Below are positions 24,401 to 36,264 of a DNA stretch of 64,000 bases, piece after piece. The position numbers were made by a program, and so were the translations under genes. Each line of letters begins with the position of its first letter. Position 1 is the stretch's first letter. The DNA is from Globodera rostochiensis. Lineage: Eukaryota; Nematoda; Chromadorea; Rhabditida; Heteroderidae. Location: assembly GCA_018350325.1 (NCBI GenBank), contig JAEVLN010000028.1:1-64000 (forward strand), in the 5' to 3' direction. Below the pieces are notes generated by a model. That model worked only from the letters and a program-made list of their open reading frames with translations, had not been told where the DNA came from and did not search any database.

Positions 24401-27400
24401 ACGAGAGTAATTTGGAAGTCAACGCACCCTATCTAAAAATTGTTTTACTTTTTCTTTAAGAAATCAAAAATTCAAAGGTGCGTTGACTTACCAAAAGTCC
24501 AAAAGGTACTTTATGGTCCATCACACTGTGATGAAGACAAATTTTGGAATTGTCTGACCGAAAGGTTAGACTTAAAACCGGGAATTATTTCACGAAATTT
24601 AATTTCATATAAAAAATCTGAAAATTTAATTCTGTGAAGAAATAGTGTGCTAAAGAGAGAGTAGGCTAATAGAGTAGACTTAAAACGGGTAATTATTTCA
24701 CGAAATTTAATTTCATATAAAAAATTCTTGAATATTTTATTCTGTGAAGAAATAGTGTGCTAACTGGAGAGAAGAGAGAGTAGGCGACGAGAGTAATTTG
24801 GAAGTCAACGCACCCTATCTAAAAATTGTTTTACTTTTTCTTTAAGAAATCAAAAATTCAAAGGTGCGTTGACTTAACCAAAAGTCCAAAAGGTACTTTA
24901 TGGTCCATCACACTGTGATGAAGACAAATTTTGGAATTGTCTGACCGAAAGGTTAGACTTAAACCTGGAATTATTTCACGAAATTTAATTTCTTATAAAA
25001 AAATTCTTGAATATTTTATTCTGTGACGAAATATTGTACTAAATGGAGAGAAAGAGAGAGTAGGCGACGAGAGTAGACTTAAAACCGGGAATTATTTCAC
25101 GAAATTTAATTTCATATAAATAATTCTTGAACATTTTATTCTGTGACGAAATATTGTACTAAATGGAGAGAAAGAGAGAGTAGGCGACGAGAGTAATTTG
25201 GAAGTCAACGCACCCTATCTAAAAATTGTTTTACTTTTTCTTTAAGAAATCAAAAATTCAAAGGTCGCGTTGACTTAACCAAAAGTCCAAAAGGTACTTT
25301 ATGGTCCATCACACTGTGATGAAGACAAATTTTGGAATTGTCTGACCGAAAGGTTAGACTTAAAACGGGGAATTATTTCACGAAATTTAATTTCATATAA
25401 AAAATTCTTGAACATTTTATTCTGTGAAGAAATAGTGTGCTAACTGGAGAGAAAGAGAGAGTAGGCGACGAGAGTAATTTGGAAGTCAACGCACCCTATC
25501 TAAAAATTGTTTTACTTTTTCTTTAAGAAATCAAAAATTCAAAGGTGCGTTGACTTAACCAAAAGTCCAAAAGGTACTTTATGGTCCATCACACTGTGAT
25601 GAAGACAAATTTTGGAATTGTCTGACCGAAAGGTTAGACTTAAAACCGGGAATTATTTCACGAAATTTAATTTCTTATAAAAAAATTCTTGAATATTTTA
25701 TTCTGTGACGAAATAGTGTGCTAAATGGAGAGAAAGAGAGAGTAGGCGACGAGAGTAATTTGGAAGTCAACGCACCCTATCTAAAAATTGTTTTACTTTT
25801 TCTTTAAGAAATCAAAAATTCAAAGGTGCGTTGACTTAACCAAAAGTCCAAAAGGTACTTTATGGTCCATCACACTGTGATGAAGACAAATTTTGGAATT
25901 GTCTGACCGAAAGGTTAGACTTAAACCTGGAATTATTTCACGAAATTTAATTTCTTATAAAAAAATTCTTGAATATTTTATTCTGTGACGAAATAGTGTA
26001 CTAAATGGAGAGAAAGAGAGAGTAGGCGACGAGAGTAGACTTAAAACCGGGAATTATTTAACGAAATTTAATTTCATATAAATAATTCTTGAACATTTTA
26101 TTCTGTGACGAAATATTGTACTAAATGGAGAGAAAGAGAGAGTAGGCGACGAGAGTAATTTGGAAGTCAACGCACCCTATCTAAAAATTGTTTTACTTTT
26201 TCTTTAAGAAATCAAAAATTCAAAGGTGCGTTGACTTAACCAAAAGTCCAAAAGGTACTTTATGGTCCATCACACTGTGATGAAGACAAATTTTGGAATT
26301 GTCTGACCGAAAGGTTAGACTTAAACCTGGAATTATTTCACGAAATTTAATTTCTTATATAAAAATTCTTGAATATTTTATTCTGTGCCGAAATAGTGTG
26401 CTAAATGGAGAGAAAGAGAGAGTAGGCGACGAGAGTAATTTGGAAGTCAACGCACCCTATCTAAAAATTGTTTTACTTTTTCTTTAAGAAATCAAAAATT
26501 CAAAGTTGCGTTGACTTAACCAAAAGTCCAAAAGGTACTTTATGGTCCATCACACTGTGATGAAGACAAATTTTGGAATTGTCTGACCGAAAGGTTAGAC
26601 TTAAACCTGGAATTATTTCACGAAATTTAATTTCTTATAAAAAAATTCTTGAATATTTTATTCTGTGCCGAAATAGTGTGCTAAATGGAGAGATAGGCGA
26701 CGAGAGTAATTTGGAAGTCAACGCACCCTATCTAAAAATTGTTTTACTTTTTCTTTAAGAAATCAAAAATTCAAAGGTGCGTTGACTTAACCAAAAGTCC
26801 AAAAGGTACTTTATGGTCCATCACACTGTGATGAAGACAAATTTTGGAATTGTCTGACCGAAAGGTTAGACTTAAACCTGGAATTATTTCACGAAATTTA
26901 ATTTCTTATAAAAAATTCTTGAATATTTTATTCTGTGACGAAATATTGTACTAAATGGAGAGAAAGAGAGAGTAGGCGACGAGAGTAGACTTAAAACCGG
27001 GAATTATTTCACGAAATTTAATTTCATATAAATAATTCTTGAACATTTTATTCTGTGAAGAAATAGTGTGCTAAATGGAGAGAAAGAGAGAGTAGGCGAC
27101 GAGAGTAATTTGGAAGTCAACGCACCCTATCTAAAAATTGTTTTACTTTTTCTTTAAGAAATCAAAAATTCAAAGGTGCGTTGACTTACCAAAAGTCCAA
27201 AAGGTACTTTATGGTCCATCACACTGTGATGAAGACAAATTTTGGAATTGTCTGACCGAAAGGTTAGACTTAAACCTGGAATTATTTCACGAAATTTAAT
27301 TTCATATAAAAAATTCTTGAATATTTTATTCTGTGAAGAAATAGTGTGCTAACTGGAGAGAAGAGAGAGTAGGCGACGAGAGTAATTTGGAAGTCAACGC

Positions 27401-30400
27401 ACCCTATCTAAAAATTGTTTTACTTTTTCTTTAAGAAATCAAAAATTCAAAGGTGCGTTGACTTAACCAAAAGTCCAAAAGGTACTTTATGGTCCATCAC
27501 ACTGTGATGAAGACAAATTTTGGAATTGTCTGACCGAAAGGTTAGACTTAAACCTGGAATTATTTCACGAAATTTAATTTCTTATAAAAAAATTCTTGAA
27601 TATTTTATTCTGTGACGAAATATTGTACTAAATGGAGAGAAAGAGAGAGTAGGCGACGAGAGTAGACTTAAAACCGGGAATTATTTCACGAAATTTAATT
27701 TCATATAAATAATTCTTGAACATTTTATTCTGTGACGAAATATTGTACTAAATGGAGAGAAAGAGAGAGTAGGCGACGAGAGTAATTTGGAAGTCAACGC
27801 ACCCTATCTAAAAATTGTTTTACTTTTTCTTTAAGAAATCAAAAATTCAAAGGTGCGTTGACTTAACCAAAAGTCCAAAAGGTACTTTATGGTCCATCAC
27901 ACTGTGATGAAGACAAATTTTGGAATTGTCTGACCGAAAGGTTAGACTTAAACCTGGAATTATTTCACGAAATTTAATTTCTTATAAAAAAATTCTTGAA
28001 TATTTTATTCTGTGACGAAATATTGTACTAAATGGAGAGAAAGAGAGAGTAGGCGACGAGAGTAGACTTAAAACCGGGAATTATTTCACGAAATTTAATT
28101 TCATATAAATAATTCTTGAACATTTTATTCTGTGACGAAATATTGTACTAAATGGAGAGAAAGAGAGAGTAGGCGATGAGAGTAATTTGGAAGTCAACGC
28201 ACCCTATCTAAAAATTGTTTTACTTTTTCTTTAAGAAATCAAAAATTCAAAGGTACGTTGACTTAACCAAAAGTCCAAAAGGTACTTTATGGTCCATCAC
28301 ACTGTGATGAAGACAAATTTTGGAATTGTCTGACCGAAAGGTTAGACTTAAACCTGGAATTATTTCACGAAATTTAATTTCATATAAATAATTCTTGAAC
28401 ATTTTATTCTGTGACGAAATATTGTACTAAATGGAGAGAAAGAGAGAGTAGGCGATGAGAGTAATTTGGAAGTCAACGCACCCTATCTAAAAATTGTTTT
28501 ACTTTTTCTTTAAGAAATCAAAAATTCAAAGGTGCGTTGACTTAACCAAAAGTCCAAAAGGTACTTTATGGTCCATCACACTGTGATGAAGACAAATTTT
28601 GGAATTGTCTGACCGAAAGGTTAGACTTAAACCTGGAATTATTTCACGAAATTTAATTTCTTATAAAAAATTCTTGAATATTTTATTCTGTGACGAAATA
28701 TTGTACTAAATGGAGAGAAAGAGAGAGTAGGCGACGAGAGTAGACTTAAAACCGGGAATTATTTCACGAAATTTAATTTCATATAAATAATTCTTGAACA
28801 TTTTATTCTGTGACGAAATATTGTACTAAATGGAGAGAAAGAGAGAGTAGGCGACGAGAGTAATTTGGAAGTCAACGCACCCTATCTAAAAATTGTTTTA
28901 CTTTTTCTTTAAGAAATCAAAAATTCAAAGGTACGTTGACTTAACCAAAAGTCCAAAAGGTACTTTATGGTCCATCACACTGTGATGAAGACAAATTTTG
29001 GAATTGTCTGACCGAAAGGTTAGACTTAAACCTGGAATTATTTCACGAAATTTAATTTCATATAAATAATTCTTGAACATTTTATTCTGTGACGAAATAT
29101 TGTACTAAATGGAGAGAAAGAGAGAGTAGGCGATGAGAGTAATTTGGAAGTCAACGCACCCTATCTAAAAATTGTTTTACTTTTTCTTTAAGAAATCAAA
29201 AATTCAAAGGTACGTTGACTTAACCAAAAGTCCAAAAGGTACTTTATGGTCCATCACACTGTGATGAAGACAAATTTTGGAATTGTCTGACCGAAAGGTT
29301 AGACTTAAACCTGGAATTATTTCACGAAATTTAATTTCTTATAAAAAAATTCTTGAATATTTTATTCTGTGACGAAATATTGTACTAAATGGAGAGAAAG
29401 AGAGAGTAGGCGACGAGAATAGACTTAAAACCGGGAATTATTTCACGAAATTTAATATAATTCTTGAACATTTTATTCTGTGACGAAATATTGTACTAAA
29501 TGGAGAGAAAGAGAGAGTAGGCGACGAGAGTAATTTGGAAGTCAACGCACCCTATCTAAAAATTGTTTTACTTTTTCTTTAAGAAATCAAAAATTCAAAG
29601 GTGCGTTGACTTACCAAAAGTCCAAAAGGTACTTTATGGTCCATCACACTGTGATGAAGACAAATTTTGGAATTGTCTGACCGAAAGGTTAGACTTAAAA
29701 CGGGGAATTATTTCACGAAATTTAATTTCATATAAAAAATTCTTGAACATTTTATTCTGTGAAGAAATAGTGTACTAAATGGAGAGAAAGAGAGAGTAGG
29801 CGACGAGAGTAGACTTAAAACCGGGAATTAAATTCTTGAACATTTTATTCTGTGACGAAATATTGTACTAAATGGAGAGAAAGAGAGAGTAGGCGACGAG
29901 AGTAATTTGGAAGTCAACGCACCCTATCTAAAAATTGTTTTACTTTTTCTTTAAGAAATCAAAAATTCAAAGGTACGTTGACTTAACCAAAAGTCCAAAA
30001 GGTACTTTATGGTCCATCACACTGTGATGAAGACAAATTTTGGAATTGTCTGACCGAAAGGTTAGACTTAAACCTGGAATTATTTCACGAAATTTAATTT
30101 CTTATAAAAAAATTCTTGAATATTTTATTCTGTGAAGAAATAGTGTGCTAAATGGAGAGAAAGAGAGAGTAGGCGACGAGAGTAGACTTAAAACGGGGAA
30201 TTATTTCACGAAATTTAATTTCATATAAAAAATTCTTGAATATTTTATTCTGTGAAGAAATAGTGTGCTAAATGGAGAGAAAGAGAGAGTAGGCGACGAG
30301 AGTAATTTGGAAGTCAACGCACCCTATCTAAAAATTGTTTTACTTTTTCTTTAAGAAATCAAAAATTCAAAGGTGCGTTGACTTACCAAAAGTCCAAAAG

Positions 30401-30500
30401 GTACTTTATGGTCCATCACACTGTGATGAAGACAAATTTTGGAATTGTCTGACCGAAAGGTTAGACTTAAACCTGGGAATTATTTCACGAAATTTAATTG
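21470..30500 (+). repeat. Satellite array with two monomer classes (~280 bp and ~107 bp)
   Basis: By eye about 27 full monomers (279-281 bp) and 13 short ones. The full unit runs from GTGAAGAAATAGTGTGCTAA through GGAAGTCAACGCACCC, AAGTCCAAAAGGTACTTTA, CATCACACTGTGATGAAG to CACGAAATTTAATTTCATA. The short unit lacks ~170 bp between GAGAGTA and GACTTAAAAC. Short units recur at similar spacing (full+short ~387-401 bp), so they were copied as part of a higher-order unit. Left and right halves use different variants (GTGAAG vs GTGACG; TAAAACGGGG vs TAAACCTGG). The 64-71-codon ORFs in the units are by-products. Confidence 0.95.
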
Positions 30501-30516
30501 AATAGGCACAATGTTA

Positions 30517-30588
30517 GCCCCGGGTGGGACTCGAACCCACGTCCTCCACCCAATCCGTGAGCAGCTCTTCCAACTGATCTACCGGGGC
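30517..30588 (-). mobile_element. tRNA-derived SINE head, family 1
   Basis: Read on the minus strand this folds like a tRNA: 7-bp acceptor GCCCCGG/CCGGGGC, T arm GTGGG-TTCGAGT-CCCAC with a perfect B box, and A-box-like TAGATCAGTTGG. The anticodon arm is weak and lacks U33, so it is not a working tRNA. A second copy (61628-61697) shares the sequence beyond the head (GGCGTTTTAACCG...), as expected of a SINE body. It directly abuts the end of the satellite. Confidence 0.7.
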
Positions 30589-30999
30589 GTCCCATTTGCT
30601 TCTTCTTTATGGTTGATCTTTTGCCCCCGCCATAGGCGTTTTAACCGTCTCGTCCAACCAGCGGAACTCTCTCATCCTTACAGCTCCATCCTCAACGGGA
30701 CCGGTCCCTCGGTCCATCGATCGATCTCACATCGATCGCTTTGCTGGCGACGGTTGGCCAACCATCCGGTGCTACCAGTGAGCGGTTGGGTGTTGGGCTC
30801 CAGAGGGGCAAGCATCTCGACCGGGGGAGGAGTCTTGAAGGGAGGTCCCGAGCCCTGGGGTCCCCAAAAGGCCTCTCCCCAAACGCCGATCAGTCCTCCA
30901 ACTTGTATCCGCCTTTATTGCTCCGGTCAACAGAAAAGAGATGGTGAGATGATGACTGACCTGGGAGACGGGAAATCATCTTATAAAAGGGGCAGAGAT
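30589..30999. other. SINE body and GC-rich unassigned sequence
   Basis: 30630-30680 matches sequence after the 61.6-kb SINE copy. The rest (GC-rich, with two ATCGATCGAT-type palindromes near 30716-30740) has no recognised content. The long plus-strand ORF across it begins inside the tRNA-like head and is not accepted. Confidence 0.4.
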
Positions 31000-31009
31000 G
31001 TACAATGTG

Positions 31010-31394
31010 GACGAGTATCAACTCGTTCCCCTTTGCCCAACTTTTTTGAACTTTTTGCATTATAACTTTTTTTCTAGCGAACCAAATAATTTATTTTTGG
31101 TATCATTCGAAAGCAAACACTCAGTAGAACATATTAACAAGCAAAAGCTAACCGATTGGCCAAATGACAAAAAAGTTATGGCCCGAAAATCAGAAAGTTT
31201 GAGTTTTGTGACCAGAATGGCCATAACTTTTTTGCCATTTGGCCAATCGGTTAGCTTTTGCTTGTTAATAGCTTCTACTGAGTGTTTGCTTTCGAATGAT
31301 ACCAAAAATAAATTATTTGGTTCGCTAGAAAAAAAGTTATAATGCAAAAAGTCCAAAAAAGTTGGGCAAAGGGGAACGAGTTGATATTTTACCG
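31010..31394. mobile_element. Foldback element, ~165-bp arms, 9-10-bp target duplication
   Basis: Left arm (~31013-31180) and right arm (~31216-31391) are near-perfect inverted copies separated by ~40 bp and share ATCAACTCGTTCCCCTTTGC near the tips. GTACAATGTG is directly repeated on both sides (31000-31009 and 31394-31403), a target duplication of the length typical of Mutator-like elements. No coding capacity. A diverged relative lies at 59510-59905. Confidence 0.8.
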
Positions 31395-31517
31395 TACAAT
31401 GTGATGGGGGGGGGGGTAATCGATGACGTTCAACTGGCAACGCTCGGAGAGATTTAGTGGGAAAAAGAAGGAATGCCTTTAAGCGACCGGTCCTCATATT
31501 AATGCCATTTTCTTAAT

Positions 31518-31832
31518 TCATTCATTCGCTTGTCTGGTTGTTATGGGTCCAATGAGCGATCGATCGAACTCGCCGGGTTCAATTTTATTGTTGCCGTTGT
31601 GGTTGATTTTGGCAAACCAGGAGGGAATTTTCTTGGTAAGATGTTTGGCCGATGTGCCATTGTTGAGTTTTGGCCACAAATGATCAATGGCCTCATTCAA
31701 CGAAATGCTCCCGTTTTTGTCAACATCAATCTAGAAGATCACATCCAAAAAAGTTAGAAGTCCCCAATATTTCATTTTTTAAACAATTACCAGGTCGAAT
31801 TGTTTCCGCGCTTTTGTTTTCGTTTCCAGCAT
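31518..31832 (-). CDS. EF-hand calcium-binding protein (two hands), small or partial
   Basis: Exons 31791-31832 and 31518-31730, joined in phase across a 60-bp GT-AG intron. The junction creates KQFDL|IDVDKNGSISLNEA, a canonical EF loop (D-x-D-x-N-G-x-I-x-x-x-E) preceded by its helix. About 40 residues later INHNGNNKIEPGEFD is a second, degenerate hand (first Asp replaced by Asn). A calmodulin/troponin-like pair would bind one Ca ion well. The start ATG at 31832 follows in-frame serines, so further 5' exons are possible. It lies 214 bp downstream of, and on the same strand as, the Cys-rich secreted gene; a single secreted Cys-rich plus EF-hand protein is a conceivable alternative. Confidence 0.65.
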
Positions 31833-32045
31833 TGATGATGATGATAAAGAATTGCTATTTAAAAATAAATTTTGTTTTGGCCATTCTATGTAAAATGTGG
31901 ATTAGACTCATTAATTCATTTTCAACCCAGACCAGCGATGTAATTGGATGACGGATTTCGAGATACTTTTTTTTTGACCGGCCTACCGGATTCGGACTTT
32001 TTGGTTTTAGGAAGGCGAAAAAATATCAACAAAAAAATCAAATTT

Positions 32046-33343
32046 CTAAGAATACGAAATTTGCCCGATTCTGTGTGCCGGATTTCCTGACATTTTGGGT
32101 CCGGATTCCGTACTTTTTCTTTGTTTTGTTTGGCACCCAATTACACCCTGAACCATACCATACCCAATGGACTTGAACTGGACTGCCGAGTTCTCCGGAC
32201 AACCGCCCTCCCCGTCCTTAACACATTCCCGGCATCCGTTTGGACAACTTTCGGCGGCGTACGTCGGCTCGCAACAGTAGTAACAGCTACAGTACACGTT
32301 CACACTGCATGCGTTCGTGTTGTTGTAGACATAAGCACATCCCACGCAGTTGTGGTCAAAAATGTTGCAGTTTGGATTGTACGGCCCAGGACAACTAAAC
32401 ACAAAAATATAAATAAATGAATGAATGAATGTGATGGCCCGGGGGCACTGTTGCAAGCACTTTTTTACACAATTGTTCTAGGCTCCCCGACCCCCGACAA
32501 TTTGGTAATCCCCGACCCCCAACATGGCCAACCCCCGGCTTCCCCGATCCCCGACTTACCCGCCTCCGAAAGGTCGGGGAGGAACACTAAATTGTTCTCC
32601 GGTTAATTATCTTGTTATTCAATAAAAATGTTTGTTATATTCCATCATTTTCTCTGATAATGATTGACGAATAATTGATGGTTTTCACGCAAAAATTTAC
32701 CTGGATTTGGTCAGTTTTGGTGTATTTTTTAGTCCCTATTTTGCCATTTTTGGGGGGTTTTAACGAGTCTAGGTAAATTGCTCTCCGTGAGAAAAAATAA
32801 AATACTGGTGGTTCCGAACCCTGATTATGTAAATGATTTCTTATAATATTCGGTGAGTGTCTATGGAAAAGCAAACAATTTTTAAAGAACTTTTAAAATA
32901 TTTCCGATTTTTAAAAATATTTTTGAATTGAATTAGAAACAATAGGAAAAAGTTAGAGACTTGGGGTTCGTTAGGCTTAGGCCTAAGTCTGGGATGAATT
33001 TTGCCATTTTTATTTTTTCTTAGGGAGAGCAATTTTCCGAAAATGGTCGGAGAGCAATTTACCAAAGAGCATTTACCTTATTTTGGGTGTTTTTAGTCCA
33101 TATTTTAGTCCCTAAAATCCGGACCCTATTTATAAAACCATAAATAAGTAAATTACTCAGGTTCCCAAAGATTGTAATTGCAACAGCCAAACTCATATAT
33201 CGCCAGGGCACAAGAAGACACCTGCATGGCATTTTGATTGTTTAATTAATTTAATATTAAATTCAGACACTTACTTCATCGATTTTGACAAGAAACAACA
33301 ATTTAATAAAGACAAAAATGAAGAGCCCAATTTTTATAAGCAT
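32046..33343 (-). CDS. Cysteine-rich secreted protein, effector candidate
   Basis: Exons 33275-33343 (signal peptide MLIKIGLFIFVFIKLLFLV), 33157-33221 and 32046-32394 join in phase (0, then 2) across introns of 53 bp and 762 bp with GTAAGT/GTAATT donors and CAG/TAG acceptors. The mature part has about 17 cysteines in ~110 residues, including CC pairs, C-x-C and C-P-G/C-P-N contexts (CPGPYNPNC, CCEPTY, CPNGCREC). I do not recognise the family. Secretion plus dense cysteines fits an apoplastic or host-delivered effector, or a cuticle/egg protein. The tail after GCQTKQ is low in cysteine and may instead be intron. A broken copy lies at 43060-44900 among the SPRYSEC genes. Confidence 0.7.
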
Positions 33344-34145
33344 TTCTTTAAGCAGAAAGGTAAAACATAATAAATTGTTTGAAGATTAACGAATTTTCAT
33401 AAATAAATCAATTTTAATAATAGTGTGCTTTTTATAAAATTATTATAGTGCCTTATGTATTGCCTATAATATTATTAACAATATTTTAACCCTAGTGAGA
33501 AAAAGTAAAAATGCAAAATTAATTCAATGAATGTATTATTAAAGCAATAAAAATTCTTAGCCACAATCTTTTATTTATTCCTTCTTGAACACTTTCTTTC
33601 CGCATTTTATGATTTTTGTGTAAAGATCGGCGGGAACGGGTTCCCGCGGAAAAAAACGGGATTCCCGGGTCCGTTCCCGCAGCCAGAGCTTTAACATCAC
33701 TACAGATCGGACTTGAGGACCGATCGAGAATGTCGATCGGTCCGATTCAGGGATGAAACCGGCTTCCGGGTATCCGGACATTTTTGGGTCCGGAATTCCG
33801 GACTAAAAATGTGTAGTGTCAGCTTCTTTTCTTAGTTTTATAGTGCTTATCGAATTTTTAGTGCCTTATATTGTTAATATATTTTTTCGCCTAATGGAAA
33901 AAAGATATTTTTAAATTTTTTTGTCAAGATCTCTCAAAAAACTCACTTAACTTTGATGAATTTGAATATTCGCTGAAGTGAATTTACTGGAAAAACCACA
34001 AAGTTAAAATTGACAAAAATTGAAACAAAATGAATTGAGAAAATGTTTTGATCGACAAAGAAAAACAATAACCGTAACCCTCGACAGCAAAAGCATAAAT
34101 CCCCGGTTTTCAATTTCTAAGTCCCCATAGGCAATGAATCCCCGT
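33344..34145. other. Intergenic; SPRYSEC 3' flank repeat
   Basis: 33600-33800 holds short CCGGA/CCCGGG and GATCG-type phrases typical of local MITE interiors. 33925-34140 is the conserved 3' flank that follows every SPRYSEC copy (GTGAATTTACTGGAAAAACC, TTTTGATCGACAAAGAAAAA), here belonging to relic E. No gene. Confidence 0.6.
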
Positions 34146-34250
34146 TTAGCAATTATTTGAATTTTGGTCCAAAGTTTGCTTCAATTTCGTACGAAACGCA
34201 CGGAAACAAGCCGTCGTCAGAAGCAACAAATTTACCGGCAGTACCTGCAA
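34146..34250 (-). pseudogene. SPRYSEC relic E: last exon only
   Basis: The minus strand encodes the C-terminal SPRYSEC end (GTAGKFVASDDGLFPCVS, then EIEANFGPKF) with a short deletion before EIEAN. No upstream SPRY exons were found; the sequence beyond the acceptor is interrupted by the 34.25-35.04-kb foldback element, after which intron-like sequence (GCAAAAACAACACAAA) resumes. Confidence 0.75.
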
Positions 34251-35036
34251 AGACCGGTAGGGGACGACTGAGTCTGGGCCAACTGAGTCTGGCCAACTGA
34301 GTCTGGTGGCCAACTGAGTCTGGCTAACTGAGTCTGGTGGCCAACTGAGTCTGGCCAACTGAGTCTGGTTGGCAGGAAAAATTTTTAAACTTAAATCTTG
34401 TAAAATAAAAAAAAACTTTCTTAAACAAAAATTAAAGCAAACAAACATAACAGAATAAAACAACCATTGATTCAATTCTTCATGTGACACTTTTTGGAAA
34501 TTCCGGCAAGAAAATCGATTATTCTTTGGTGGGTTTTGATTCTGCATGGCATATTGATGGTCGCCCAAAAAATGGTACTTGGGGTTCGTTAGGCTTAGGC
34601 CTATGCCACCCTGGCTTGGGGTTTGTTAGGCTTAGGCCTAAGGCTATTAATGTAAAAAAGAATAACAAATGGAAAATTTTTCAAAAAATCATAAATGTTG
34701 AAATCATAGATGGATGATTGATAAATGATGTCATATTCGTGATCAGCGACCTCGATAACCCCGGAGTACTTCTCAGAATTACATAAAACTGATTTTTTTT
34801 TAAAAATTCGGGGACCTATATAAGACACCATTACCATTTTTTGTTTAAGAAAGATTTTTTTTTTTTTGGGATATGTTTCTTGATTTTTTATTTTACAAGA
34901 TTTAAGTTTAAAAAATTTTTCCTGCCAACCAGACTCAATTGGCCAGACTCAGTTGGCCACCAGACTCAGTTGGGACTCAGTCGGCCAGACTCAGTTGGCC
35001 CAGACTCAGTTGGCCAGACTCAGTTGGGCCGTTCCC
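34251..35036. mobile_element. Long-TIR foldback element with internal ACTGAGTCTGG repeats in the arms
   Basis: The arms (about 34254-34450 and 34845-35036) are inverted copies. Each arm begins with 5-7 tandem copies of a CCAACTGAGTCTGG phrase and continues with GGCAGGAAAAATTTTTAAAC. The middle carries GTTAGGCTTAGGCCT repeats. It sits at the 3' splice acceptor of SPRYSEC relic E; CCTGCAAA occurs on both sides. Confidence 0.75.
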
Positions 35037-35489
35037 TGCAAAAACAACACAAAGAAAATCTTTTCTCTGCATCAATATGAAGCCCTCTCCTAATGCCATA
35101 ATTTTGGAAATTTGCCATATTTTTTGCCATAATTCCACACTTGCCATAATTTTGCCATATTTTCGACTTTGTGAAAAATTTTCATTTATTTAGGGGAAAA
35201 ATGAAGGATTTTCCGAAAATAGTGCTCTTTGCTTCGTATAATTTGAAGTTTTTGGTTGAAAATCTGTTAACAAATAAGAGTAAAAAATTCAAAATTTTCT
35301 CGCCGACCCTCCCCCCAGCAGAAGTAAAGCAGAATTCTCAAAAAAAAACCATTGGTTTTTTGAAAATTCCTCAAGAAAACTGCCATAAAAAATGCCATAT
35401 TTTTGGAGCCGGTTGCCATATTTTACCGCAGTTGAGTTGGCCTCCCTGTACCCAAGGGCATCGATCTTTGGCGTCAATGACTTCTAGAT

Positions 35490-36045
35490 TCCGTTCGCAT
35501 CAAAAAGGAAGCGAACTTGAAAGCATTGCGACGCTTTGAAATTGCTACCAAGGATCGGCTCAAGCAGATTCTGCGAATAAATGAAGCAGTCTACCAAAAT
35601 TTTTCGGAAAATAGTCAATTAAATAGACCAATCAAAGACAGCAATTTGCGTCGATGGGCTCTCCAGTTCAATTTAAATTCTGAGAACAAAATTGATAATT
35701 TCAGAGCAAGCAAAACTTGTGCGAGCTTTAAATCAAATCGTTCAATTGTCAACAGAAAGGTAGGTACCTATATGAATTACCAAAAGGTTTTGTTGCATTT
35801 TTTATTTATAAGGTGACAAAATTTAACTTAAAAAGACAAGCTAAGGACTTTGAAAAAATTGAACGAGATGGAATAAATTTTGTTAGCAAAGTTCGAGAAT
35901 TGATTGCAAAAAAAATTACAATACCTCACAGGTTTTTCGTTTTTTTGGTGTTTTTTTTTAGTTTTATATGTCGTGAATTGTGATCAAAGTGGATGAAGCA
36001 AAAATTCAGCAATTGTTCTCCGAACATTTCCTCGAGAAAACATAA
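35490..36045 (+). pseudogene. Tc5/pogo-type transposase fragment (CENP-B-like HTH)
   Basis: Exon 1 to 35759 and exon 2 35813-35930 join in phase across a 53-bp intron, giving NLRRWALQFN, then FRASKTCASFKSN, then IVNRKVTKF. This is the usual CENPB-type helix-turn-helix pattern (A-x-x-F-x-A-S-x-x-W/C-x-x-x-F-K-x-R ... R-K-V-T). After 35950 another frame reads NCDQSG followed by a stop, matching the first catalytic Asp block (N-x-D-Q-S/T-G). The rest of the DDE core is absent. Confidence 0.65.
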
Positions 36046-36264
36046 TAAAGATGGTGTTTGATACCCAGAACACAAATAAAACCCCACCTAAACCAAACCG
36101 TTGATGAATTTGAATCCGAAGTGAATTTTTACTGCAAAACCCAAAAAGTTAAATTGACAAAAATTGAAACAAAATGAATTGAGAAAATGTTTTGATCGAC
36201 AAAGAAAAGAAATAATAAATCAAACGAGCGTAACCCTCAACAGCAAAAGCATAAATGCCCGTTT

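Noticed and set aside
22160..24637. Repeated 65-71-codon ORFs in the satellite
   Set aside because: Identical by-product of each monomer; frame ends at the monomer junction and codon changes are not conserved as in a gene.
21470..30500. CRISPR-like regular repeats
   Set aside because: Monomers are ~280/107 bp and contiguous, without unique spacers; eukaryotic satellite.
30517..30588. Genuine tRNA gene
   Set aside because: Acceptor and T arms are good, but the anticodon arm is weak, position 33 is not T, and a second diverged copy shares downstream sequence as a SINE would.
30511..31065. 184-codon ORF
   Set aside because: Begins in a tRNA-like SINE head and runs into a foldback element.
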